Assembly (NCBI RefSeq): GCF_022539315.1
Contig: NC_066317.1
Span: forward strand, 51,130,435-51,194,434
Source of the DNA: Serinus canaria
Taxonomy: Eukaryota; Chordata; Aves; Passeriformes; Fringillidae
Length of the DNA stretch: 64,000 nt
Direction: 5' to 3'
Shown: piece by piece, positions 24,631-34,593 of the stretch
How positions within the stretch are numbered: the first letter of the stretch is position 1
Layout of the letters: each line of letters begins with the position of its first letter
Program-made: the position numbers and the translations under genes
Notes under the pieces: generated by a model
Told to the model about the DNA's origin: nothing
Seen by the model: the letters and a program-made list of their open reading frames with translations, nothing else
The model's database searches: none

Positions 24631-27600
24631 ATTTGAACACCTTACAGTTGGTGATTTATATTTCCTATTGTGTATAGAAGTATTTGTAGTTTCTTTGCAG
24701 TCAAAGAATACCTTGCCTTTAATTGTCTTGTTTTATTATTTGATTATTTCATTGGTAACTGCCTCATTTTAACCACCCATTTAAATGTCATTGCATTGAA
24801 TGTACAATTTAATGTTTTATTTATTGTAACTTGGTAATGTTTTTTTAACATATGGGTAGTTAGAATAATAAAATTAATGTAGCACCTTACCTTGGGAGCT
24901 GTCACTGAGCTGCTGTTTTCATAGGACTTTTATTATATTTTCTGTCACTAAGGGGTTTTATTGTGGCAGTTATACAATAGTCTCCTACTGAGATATTCTT
25001 TCAGCACTTGTTCCACTCTGGATTGAGGGTGTTCAGTAGCCAGATCTGTACATTAAAGGTCATTTTTTATGAATGTCAGGAACCAATACAGGCATGTGTA
25101 CATAGGTACCTGCAAAGAAAATGCCACTTAGAAATAAAGATGTTTTTATCTTGAGCAATGATTCTTTAGAAAATTAATTTTAATATCCAGGAGATTTCTG
25201 TTCTCTTCACCAGGTATTTCCACATTGAATTTTACTAGTCTTAACAAGGATGTGGGGAAATTTTTAAAATAATCTTCTTCATATATCCTTACAAAGAGTA
25301 AGATTCTATGTATCTGTGAGTGTTCATGCTTGACTGGAGGATCAGTTTTTAGCCTATAACAGATAACACGGCTTAGATGCAAACACAGGTAACAAGCCAG
25401 GGAGATTTTCAAAATTTTCATATGCCATTTTTTCTGCAACAAAATATTTAAAATCACAATGTTATAAGTGAACAATGAATGTAGATACAAAAACTATAAC
25501 AAACAAAAATTATTTTGTCTTTATTTATTTTATTTTCAGTACAATTTACCATAGGTTCTATAGTAACAAGACAAAAGGCATGATTCTCTCTTTATTTACT
25601 TTTATTTCATGCTAGTTCATCTTCTTTGACTAATGATTATATTGTAAACACTGCATAGCTAAATGGCAAATCAAGTTCCATAAATACTAACTTTGTTGGA
25701 TTTTATCAGAATATTTTGATGAGGCTACTTTCACTATATTAAGTAAATTCATTTTCCAAGTGAACACAACAGTTATTTAACAGCTCTCAGGAATACTAGA
25801 TATCAGTCTGGTCCTGACATGAAGATACCATATTTGTTTAAAGCTTTTTTCTTCCTTTAGTGCCAAGTAAGTTGCCAAAGAACAATAGATTTAAAATCTG
25901 GCCAAGAAACTAGAGATAATTAAAAAGACATCTGAGTGAAATCACTGAATTTAAGACTTCAGTGAGCTACCAAGCCTCAGGAGGGACTCACTAAAGATAA
26001 TGCTGAATTGAAAAATGGAAAATAGCAGGAACCAAAAAAAAGTAAAAAAATTCTGTTGTTTTAAAAGAGCATAACTCTCTTAATGGGTACATTGTTCATA
26101 CTTATTTCTCCTGTTAGATTAAACAGAGGCTTTGTTAATTCTGTTGTCCAGTAAAATATGAAGAAAAAAATTACTATTCAGAGACTTTTAGTGCTTTTAT
26201 TGTGCTTTTATGTACAGAGTTGTGATGGCATGCTAGACTAACATTCCCAAAAATAGCCCATCCTTGTAGAGAAACAAAGTTACAAACTAGATGAGTAAGG
26301 GAATGCTGACAACAAAATGGTATTTTCAGCCAAACAGTTCATTAATACTTTCTATTTCTCAAGCCTGTTTATTAGCAAAGTTGAGATCTGGACATAAGCA
26401 GACCAGAATGGAAATCCAGCATTGCTTGAAGCAGTAAATTAGGATATTTCTTCATAATATTTCATAATATAGTATAAAACATGCTTCTAGTTAAGGATTT
26501 ACTGATAAAGCCAGTCTCTTAATCCACATGAGAGAACTGGCAGTCAGTGTGAAAGCAAAGATCATTATGGGTATATTGTGACTTCTTTTGTGTTCCTATC
26601 TAGGAGGAAATAGAAAGATTCTCTTTCTTACCTTGTACTTTGTCTAGCAATACTTTTTCTGGTAAAATTTGGGTGAAGTAATTGAAGACCTACCGCAATT
26701 TTATCGAGGGTAAAATGACATGCTCTTAACAGGCCAAAATAAATAAAATTATATTTTAAATCAAAACTTTTCTGAAAGTATTTTAGGGAATTTGCATCTA
26801 TGTTTATGTAAAACACTACTTTTTTTTCTCTGTTATCCCTTCTGGAACCCATGTGTGACATGCACGAATGTATTAACATTTTTTCATGCTACCATGAGGA
26901 ATTATTTGATGTCATCTGAAAAATGTAAAGAATCTAATAGATTATTACATTTAAGGTGATGGATAGAGTGTTATGCATTAATTTGACTCTTTTAACAACA
27001 ATGGGAGATCAAGTACCATTGAACTGACAGACACTTTCTAATACCCAAATACTTAAGCTCTGTTCCAGATTAAGTTATTTGGGGGGGTGGGAAATCTTGC
27101 ATCAGTATGAGCCAAGTCTCAATGTAGATGTAGCTTTGCTTTCAGATAGTCATCAGTATCTGAAAAGCCTTTTGAATGGCTCCCAGAAGTAATCTCTTCT
27201 TCTGCAAAAAGATACAATACAGAAGTGTCTCTGATGGCTTCCATTAGCTTTCTCCTTTTGGTAGTCACTCTGTTTTTTAGGTTCACCCAGGCATGCCCTC
27301 AGGCAGATTTCTTAGTCTTGTGTTAATATTAGTTCCACTCATAGAAGGCTGACCAAGGAGGTCATTTGAACTCCTATTGCCCCAAATTTTTACAGCAAAT
27401 TTGAAAAACTATACTGATTATTCAGAGATTGGATATTTTTCCTCATCTCTGTAAGAGTACTCACATGAAGTGAAGACATCCATCAGAATTAGTTAGGTCT
27501 TGATTAGCCTGCAGGAAAGATAGTAAATATTATTAGTAGAGAGATATAATTCCTGCAGTACTGACTTACCAAATAAACAAATAAAACTTACTTCTGCATT

Positions 27601-28384
27601 AATAAATATCACTATATTTATATATTATGAGAAGAGATATTAAGATGATGTCCACAAATTTTATTATAAAGTCTGGCTATTATATGTTTGCAGGAACTAC
27701 TATGAAATCTTTAATCTTTTACTTTGAAGGACTATATGATGAAGTTTTTGACTTGGAAAATAGAGATGAGAAATAAGACACTAAGATTCTAAAGTCAAAA
27801 TTAGACCTTCAAACAAATAGAAGATCCGTAGAGAAGCCTAAATTCCCAAGGAATCTAAAAATACAAATGAGCAATGACATTACAACCATTGAGAGCATAC
27901 AGAATTTCTCAAGTCTCAAAAATACAAAGCAGATAAATGCCAATAAACCAATACACCAGTATCATTCACAAAAAAACCCTGACCATTTTCCTAACTCATG
28001 TGTAGAGGTTGAGCCTGTATAGGTGCTCTGAACAACTTTACAATTTCAAATGTGAGAATCCAGGACTTGCCTTTCACAACTATGCACTTGAATTCCAGGC
28101 TACAGAAGCATCTGATTCTGTATCAGTAGACAAGCATTTTATGTTGTAAGTTTTAGCAAAGACAGTAAAAAGCATCACTGTTTTTCCTTTTTAAATTTCA
28201 GCACAGGAAAAATCAGATGCCAAAATTCGCCTTGATAAAGTCCATTTGACTAAATGAGATTACTTAAATTAATTTTTGCTTACAAAGCTGGAAGAAGCTT
28301 AGATCCCCTCATAACCTACATTTCCATTGAACAGTTAAATTGACCTTCAAATGTAAGCCTCTTTGTAAACCTGAAATTCTCATG
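24631..28384. other. Unique AT-rich non-coding stretch
   Basis: No gene was recognised. The longest frame (114 codons, minus strand, 25146-25490) encodes a hydrophobic, lysine-rich chain without motif and is judged spurious. A run of seven Gs lies near 27081. A local repeat of 'TTCATAATAT' occurs near 26451. Confidence 0.55.
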
Positions 28385-28514
28385 AGTGCCTGGTATGCAT
28401 TGGTGCCTCATGACAGTGTTTTGTGCTATAGAAATAAAGCAAATGTCCTTCTGGGAGAGGGGGGGCTTTGAAAGCAGCACCATCTGTACCCTGCATCACA
28501 ACCACCTCTGTTTA

Positions 28515-29032
28515 GAGGAAAAGAAGGGTAATTGTAATAGGGGACTCCCTTCTAAAGGCAATGGAGGGCCCAGTATGTAAACTGGACTCGACTCACAGGA
28601 AATCCTGCTCTCTCCCAGGGGCTTGGTAAGGACCATTACTGGAAAACTCTCCAGCCTTGTAAGGCCCCCTGATTACTAGCTATTACCTGTTCAAGCTGGC
28701 AGTGACAAAAAAACAGAGAGAAGCCCAAGGGCAATCAAAAGAGACTTTGGGGCCTAGGGACATTTATTTGAAGAATCAGGAGATCAGCTAGTGGTTTTCT
28801 CAATCCTTGCAGTAACAAGGAATAATATGGATGGGAGAGAGCAGATCTGTCAGGTCAGTGTGTGGCTCTGAGACTGGTGTAAGCAGAAAAAGTCTGGGTT
28901 TTTTGCCCATGGGATAATCTATTCAATGCCTGGTGCACTGACACCTGCTGGGTTCTAGAGGGGAAGAAGAGCCTCTCTAGAGGGGAAGAAGATTTCTAGC
29001 ACAGGGTGATTGTTGATAGAACTTTAAACTAA
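28515..29032 (+). pseudogene. CR1 ORF1 esterase-domain remnant
   Basis: In the frame starting at 28516 the translation includes RKRRVIVIGDSLLKAMEG. The GDS at 28540-28548 matches the nucleophile motif of the SGNH/GDSL-type esterase domain known in CR1 ORF1 proteins. A stop follows at 28627. Switching frame after that recovers further blocks of the same domain: SSLVRPPDY near 28650, RAIKRDF near 28727, then LVVFSILAV near 28790, and GFFAHG near 28897. The remnant finishes with the NFKLIW-like end of ORF1 at about 29020-29037. There are at least two frameshifts and several stops, plus a 17-nt duplication at 28954-28992. It is clearly dead. The assignment rests on ordered short matches recalled from the family. 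Confidence 0.78.
28954..28992. repeat. 22-nt tandem duplication inside CR1 ORF1
   Basis: The 17-mer tctagaggggaagaaga is present at 28954-28970 and 28976-28992 (period 22). It is a small post-insertion duplication that adds to the frame damage. Confidence 0.9.
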
Positions 29033-29163
29033 TTTGGAAGAGGGAAAAAGAGAATACCAGGCTTGTAAGTGATGAACAATGGGGTGGTGTGTCAAAACTT
29101 GAGGAAATGAGCACTAATGGGATCTCTCAACCTGCATCATGAGAAGCTGGCTACAAAGTACTG

Positions 29164-29240
29164 CTCCTGAAATGTTCCCGTACTAATGCATGCAGCAAGA
29201 ATGAACAAGACAAGCTTGAAACTTTGACCCAGTCCCAGAT
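29164..29240 (+). pseudogene. CR1 ORF2 N-terminal fragment
   Basis: Frame from 29164 gives LLKCSRTNACSKNEQDKLE. This resembles the conserved start of CR1 ORF2 just before the apurinic endonuclease domain, where a '...YTNA.S...K..EL' pattern is usual. It ends at the internal deletion junction. The rest of the endonuclease and all of the reverse transcriptase are absent. Confidence 0.65.
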
Positions 29241-29592
29241 ATTTGATATCAAATCAAAGCCTTGTGAGGAACAGATGAAATAACTTGGTTTGTTCAGACT
29301 GGAGGAGACTTAGGGGAGACCATATTGCAGTCTGCAACTTTCTCATGAGAAGAAGAGGAGGGGCAGACACTGATCTCTTCTCTGTGATGATCAGTGACAG
29401 GAGCCAAGGAGAACTGGAACAGGCTCCCCAGAGAGCATGCTACCAAGCCTGTCTGAGCTCAAGAAGTATTTGGGCAATACACCCAGGCATGTGGTGTGAT
29501 TCTTAAGGTACTCTGAAGAGTGCAAGGAGTTGAACTCAATGATCATGATGAGTCCCTTTCAATTCAGTTTATTCTGTAATTCTATGAATGCG

Positions 29593-29812
29593 ACTGTTTC
29601 TCAAAAACTTGCTGGAGAAATATTCTGTTCTAGGCCCATGGGAAAATGCTGCAGCACCACAATTCAATTCCCTTGGGGTTCAAATAATAAAACCTGAGTG
29701 TCAAAACCAAACATGCGTTGTTCTTCAAAGAAAACATCACTTATATTTTGTCTGTGGTTATGATGGTGGAGAAAAAGAGACCTGCAGTCAACCAAACTGC
29801 AAGAGGGGATTT
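29593..29812. other. Spacer between CR1 and plus-strand LTR
   Basis: This 220-bp segment is unassigned. It ends in a purine-rich run (GAGGGGA, 29804-29809) placed directly before the LTR start, where a retroviral polypurine tract would sit. It could be the 3' end of lost internal retroviral sequence, or plain flanking DNA. No coding motif supports either reading. Confidence 0.4.
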
Positions 29813-30428
29813 TGTACTGAGTGGCCGAGGTACTGGTGGTGCTGGGCCTCAGAGATGGCCTTTGCAAGAACAGGCTGGGCCTGCTCCCTGCCAGACAATT
29901 CCACAGACAATTCCAGCCTCTTCCAGTGAGTTCTATAACAGACCCACCACAGCAGACATGTCAGCCTTGTGGCCTATCTATGAAAGTATTTAAGAGGCAA
30001 AGGAGGAGGGGAAAGAACTCAGTGTGCAATGGTGAACACAAAGATCAGAGAAGGAGGTGGAGAAGGTACTGCAGATGCCAGAGTGTTTCCCTGTAGTCCA
30101 CAGAGAGGAGCAGGTATCCATGCTGCAGGTCATGAAGGACTCCATGGTGGAGCAGGCAGGCATTTCCTGAAGGATCTTCAGTGTGTGGAGAGTCCACACA
30201 GAAGGAAGAAGGGGTCATATCCTGAAACACTGTATCTCAAGGGAGGGACTGCATGCTGAACCAGGAGAAAAGTATGAGAAAGGATCAACAGAGAGGAACA
30301 GGTACCTACTGAAAACTGCTTTCAGTACTCCATTCCCCAGTGCTGTCAAAGGTAGGGAGAGGAGTCAGAAGTATCATGTTGAGAAGGACACCAGCTGAGT
30401 CTGGGGAAGACAGGTGTGTGGGAGAGGT

Positions 30429-30537
30429 AAAATTTTTAGAGGTTTTTAATTTTTTTCATTTGGGGGGGGGTGTTTTGATATTTGTTGTTTTGGTTTTTTG
30501 GAGGTTTTTTGGTTTGGGTTTTTTTTTTTTTTTAATG
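30429..30537 (+). repeat. G/T-biased tract inside LTR
   Basis: Nearly all bases are T or G, including nine consecutive Gs (30462-30470) and fifteen consecutive Ts (30519-30533). It lies between the LTR's internal repeats and its AATAAA signal. It is a low-complexity expansion. Confidence 0.85.
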
Positions 30538-30561
30538 TTTTGCTCCTGAATGTACTTTGGC

Positions 30562-30567
30562 AATAAA
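30562..30567 (+). terminator. AATAAA polyadenylation signal of LTR
   Basis: The hexamer lies about 180 nt before the LTR end and just after a G/T-rich tract, matching the R-region position in this LTR family. The equivalent site in the minus-strand copy is mutated. Confidence 0.6.
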
Positions 30568-30746
30568 TACAATCATATTTTCCCTTCTGAAGTCTGTTTT
30601 GCCCATGACAGTAATGGGTAATCAATCTCACTTTATTTAAACCCATGAGCTTTCTCATCCTATTTTTAACCTCCATCCTGAAGAGGAGCGTGAGTGGGAG
30701 AGTTGCTGAGTGGGTAACTGGCTGCTGGACAAGACTAACTATTGTA

Positions 30747-33344
30747 GCTAAGTGGCAAACCATTACTCAAATTAGATCTAAGAGCTCTGTGTGTGGCATA
30801 GATGAATGTTCCTGGTATTACATGCCAGGGCTGTTTTCGGTGAAAATGTGCCACAAGAATAAGTAATAATTAGGATACCTCAGGATAAAGAGGGAAACAT
30901 CTTAATCTTTATAGGATGATCCAAAACAAAGCAAAGATACAGAATCATTTCTGAAAAGTATAATAAAATCCTTTAAATATGGGCTGTTATGGAACAAACT
31001 GAATTCAATCCCATTAACTCAGAAAAATGTACTTTCTAGATCAACCTTACAATCATTTAAAATAACTTGAGAACCTTTGTATGTGTTTATTTTCTCATTT
31101 CATATTTTAAAAAAACAGATTTTGTTATAAGCCAAAGATGGTAGCTGGCATAAGCACTGATAGCACATACTTTAGTGTAAGGAATTGTTTGAGGAAGCAC
31201 CATGCACAGGAAAATATGGTTTGCTGCAATTTTTATTTTTTTTTTTCAGTAAAAACAGGTCATTACGAGAACCAGAAATTCTGCCTTTTTCTGCCCTGCT
31301 TCTAAGCACAATTATTCCATTTCTACCACAGCCATGTTCTAAAAAGACTGTATATTTGTTACTGAATACTTTTTATAGCCTTATATAAAAGTATGTCTGA
31401 AATCCGAACCATAATAACTCCAGCAGGTATTCCTGGCTTGTTTATAATTTTTTATTCTTTTTTAAAATATCTCTTCAGGGACTATGGCCAGTAGTGGTTT
31501 CTGCACCACAGGGTACATTATAAACAACAGCTGTCCACAGTAACAATTAAACTACTGAAATGAGAATTAAGACAATCTCTTCAAGAAAGAATTTCAGCCT
31601 GCCTCATACTTCATGAAGTATTCTAATGGAAGCATAGGATACACACATAAACAGAATATGCAGGTTTTTTTGGAATAGAAGTGGTAGCACATGAATTTTG
31701 AAGGGGGGAGAAATAAAAGCTTGTAACCAGGTATATATAATTTTAGGGCTTAGTATATGTATTTATAACTGAAATATTATTTGCTGTTATCAGCTGTTAA
31801 CTCAGAGAACATATTAATTCTGTGTAGGATGTTTTTCATACTGCCTTTCTGAAAATGCTTTATGTTTTTTTAACATATATAAAATACAGCTGCTTTGCCA
31901 GTAGAAAGTGCTCAAAAGTTGTCCTGCTTCCAAATGTTACAGGGGAACTGAGAAAAGATAACAGCCTTTGTTTACTCTGTAAGGTATGCTAACTTGCACA
32001 ACTGCTGGGGGATATTTAAATATATTTTTAATCATCTGTAACACCTGTAACAGCTGATTTTATTATTTTCAGCTATATTATGCCTTCATCTTTTCAGAAG
32101 GTGTTTCAAAAAATTATCCATAGGTATGGTATGTATGGAATCTCATCACAGTACTTTCAAAGATGTAAATGATTGTTAAATTATTTCAACTAGATTCTTT
32201 TTCCCCAAATTGGAAGGTTGCATGGAGAATAAAGTAAATGGCAGGACTATTAAGGATTTGTCCAAAGCTTTGCAAAATTGTGAGAAAGCCAAGAAACAAA
32301 CATAAAATTTTAAAGTGGTAGAGCAGGGCTAAAATTGCTGGCCGCATTTCTTAAACTTAATCTAACATTCTTTCTTAATTATCTCAGTGTAGTATGTCTA
32401 TATAGCCATAACAACTTAACTCAGTAAAATTTGGGAAAATAAACTTTCATTTATATGAAGTACTAAATGAATTTTGGCGCAATTTTAATATTAACAATCT
32501 GCTACTACAAGAAAGAAATAAGAGAAAATCTCTTACAAAGAGAAAAACTTGGTTAACACATACTATAGTACATCCAACAGAGCAAATGAATAGAAATGGA
32601 TAACAGACTACTAACTAAAAGTTCATTTAATAGCAGTTCCACCCTTATTTCTCAATAGTGAGTACTGAAAACAATACTAATTGATAATGTAAACTGGAAG
32701 TGTCAAACTCAGGCAATATCATTTTTTACCCCAGAAATATTTGGCATCATCCATTCTTCTCTTGAATCAACCTCCCGTAATTTCTCTAAAGGCTTTTGTA
32801 GTTCTCTGAGTAGAAATAGCACATATTCTGTTTTCCAGGTTTTCCTGATGGGAAGGAAGTCACTTCTGAATTATAGCCTGGTGTAGTCCTGGGTTTGATT
32901 TAGATTTGTCTGCTAAAATCCATGTGTAATTTTTTTATTTTGAAACAATTATTTTAGAATCACTGTATGTTGGGATAAAACATCATTACTGCATTGGTTT
33001 ACTTTTGTCCATATACTTAAATCATCATTCTTTTGTGACCATAGGATTCATAGTTGATACTAGGAACAGATGAGTAAATTATGAATTCTCAATCCAATGT
33101 GATATTTATGGGCTCTTTATTTTTTGTGTGCTGACAAACATTGATCAGTATAAGAAATGAATGCACTGGAAAGATGAAGTAATCTGTAAATTGTAAAGAT
33201 ATGATTCTGAGAAAAATAATATCAATATATGCATTAATTGATGATATAGAATTTTTATTTTTTGAAATATACTTCTACTATGAATTGTGGCAGAGAATAG
33301 AAAAAGAAGAATTAATCTGAATTAGCAGTTAATTACCACTGAGG
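30747..33344. other. Unique AT-rich non-coding stretch
   Basis: Nothing recognisable lies between the LTR and the next CR1. Open frames are short (67-73 codons) and unsupported. A T-rich run occurs at about 31231-31247. Confidence 0.6.
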
Positions 33345-34593
33345 GCTATGTGAAGGCATGCGGATGACAAGGAGGAGTTGTACAAATAGCCAGCACAGTT
33401 TCAAAAAGGGTGAATCATGCTTGGCTAATCTAGTGGCCTTCTACATGGAGTGACTGCCTTGGTAGATAAGTGAATAGCAGCTGATATTATCTACCTTGAC
33501 TTCTGCAAGGACTGATACAGCATCTCTATCTTTAAAGTGGAGAGGTGTGGGTTTGATGGGTGGATTTTTTGATGGGTAAGAAGCTGGCTCCATGACTGCA
33601 TCCAAAAAGTTTCAGTTAAGGTCTCAATGCCCAAATGGAGATCAGTAACAAATGCTGTCCCTTTGGGGTCTGTACTGGGGCTGGTGCTGGTCACTATCTT
33701 TATTAACGACACAGTGAAATTGAGTGCAGTCCTCAGCAAGTTTTTGCATGACACCAAGCTGAGTGATGCAGTTGCTGTGCTGGAGGGAATGTGTGTGTCA
33801 TCCAGAGGGATCTTGACAGACCAGAGAAATAGAATACTGTGAACATCATGAAGTACAACAAAGCTAAGTGCAAGGTCTTCCAAATTGGGTCATGGCAGTC
33901 CCCAGTAGCAGCACATAGTGAGGAATGAATGAACTGAGAGAATCCCTGTGGAGGAGGACCACAGGGATAGTGGCAGGTGAAAAATTAGACATGAGCTAGT
34001 AATGTGAACATACAGCCCAGAAAGCCAAATATATCCCATGCTGCATCTAAAGAAATGTGATGAGCAGGTCATGGGAGCTGAGATTCCTCATGAGATTCCA
34101 CCTGGAGTACTGCATCATTTTCTGGAGCCCCCAGCACACAAGGACATGGATCTGCTGGCAGGAGTCCAGATGAGGACCACGAAGAGATCAAAGGACAGAA
34201 GAGTCTCTCCTATGAAGACAGTCTGAAAGAGCTGGGGTTGTTCAGCCTGGAGAGGTCTCCAGAGACATTATAGCAGCCTTTCTAAGAGGGCCTCTAAGAG
34301 GTACCTCTAAGAGGGCCTACAAGAAAGCTGAAGAAGGAGAAGGAGGAAAGGATTTAAAGTGAAATATGATGAATTTAGACTACATATAAGGAAGAAATTC
34401 TTAGAGTGTGGGGAGGCACTGGAACTTGTTGCCCAGAGGAATTGTAGATTGTCCCATTCCTAGAAGTGTTGAAGTTCAGACTGGATGGGGCTTGGAGGAA
34501 ACTGTGTAGTGGAAGGCATCCCTGTCAATGACAAGGACATTGAAACTATATGATCCATATGATTCCTTCCAACTCAAATAATTCTATTAATTC
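33345..34593 (+). mobile_element. CR1 LINE, reverse transcriptase to 3' end
   Basis: A 1.25-kb plus-strand CR1 copy, 5'-truncated inside ORF2. It begins in the block 'AGCCAGCACAGTTTCAAAAAG' near 33381, continues through the palm of the reverse transcriptase, and the 'GGAGTACTGCATCATTTTCT' block. Then come the 'GGGGTTGTTCAGCCTGGAGA' block at 34225-34244, the 'GAGGCACTGGAACTTGTTGC' block and a 3' UTR. It ends in an ATTCTATTAATTC tail at 34580-34592. Many frameshifts and stops are present. A small triplication of CTCTAAGAGG lies at about 34281-34318. Confidence 0.93.
33483..33842 (+). pseudogene. CR1 ORF2 reverse transcriptase remnant
   Basis: Frame fragments of the non-LTR reverse transcriptase are visible. 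DIIYLDFCKD at 33483-33512 is the conserved 'YLDF.KAFD' motif, followed by a stop. LGSVLGLVLVTIFINDT at about 33664-33714 is the 'QGSVLGP..F.IFIND' motif. FLHDTKL at 33741-33761 occupies the catalytic FADD box. There the first catalytic aspartate reads histidine, so even without frameshifts the polymerase would be inactive. The domain would copy CR1 RNA into the chromosome at a nicked target. This copy is dead. Confidence 0.88.

Larger units (their letters stand above)
28385..29592 (+). mobile_element. CR1 LINE with internal deletion (ORF1 + 3' end)
   Basis: Unusually for CR1, this copy keeps 5' coding sequence. In order I see the C-terminal esterase part of ORF1 (about 28515-29032), the first codons of ORF2 (29164-29240), then an abrupt jump to the 3' end (about 29255-29592: 'CTTGGTTTGTTCAGACTGGA', a decayed 3' UTR, and the terminal ATTCTGTAATTCTATGAATG octamer-like tail). 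Almost all of ORF2 (endonuclease and reverse transcriptase) is missing between about 29241 and 29255. Either one element lost its middle, or two CR1 pieces in the same orientation happen to abut. Reading frames are broken by stops and frameshifts, so it is not active. Confidence 0.8.
29813..30746 (+). mobile_element. Avian LTR remnant, plus strand
   Basis: Starts TGTACTGAGTGG and runs through a U3-like part with a TATTTAAG element at 29987-29994. Next come several diverged 'TGGTGGAGCAGGCAGGCATT'-type internal repeats (30000-30300). A long G/T tract (30429-30537), an AATAAA signal (30562-30567) and a U5-like part finish it, the last ending near 30746 ('GGCTGCTGGACAAGACTAAC'). The 3' part, 'GTCTGTTTTGCCCATGACAG', mirrors the minus-strand copy at 15905-16581. 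This copy is longer because it keeps more of the internal repeat block. No target-site duplication was found and the right edge is approximate. The frames of 61-113 codons in it on both strands are not genes. Confidence 0.68.

Noticed and set aside
25146..25490. 114-codon minus-strand frame
   Set aside because: AT-driven hydrophobic and lysine-rich composition, no family motif, no supporting context.
29588..30763. Cluster of 60-113 codon frames on both strands
   Set aside because: They lie in and around the plus-strand LTR and its G/T tract. No retroviral or host domain is visible.
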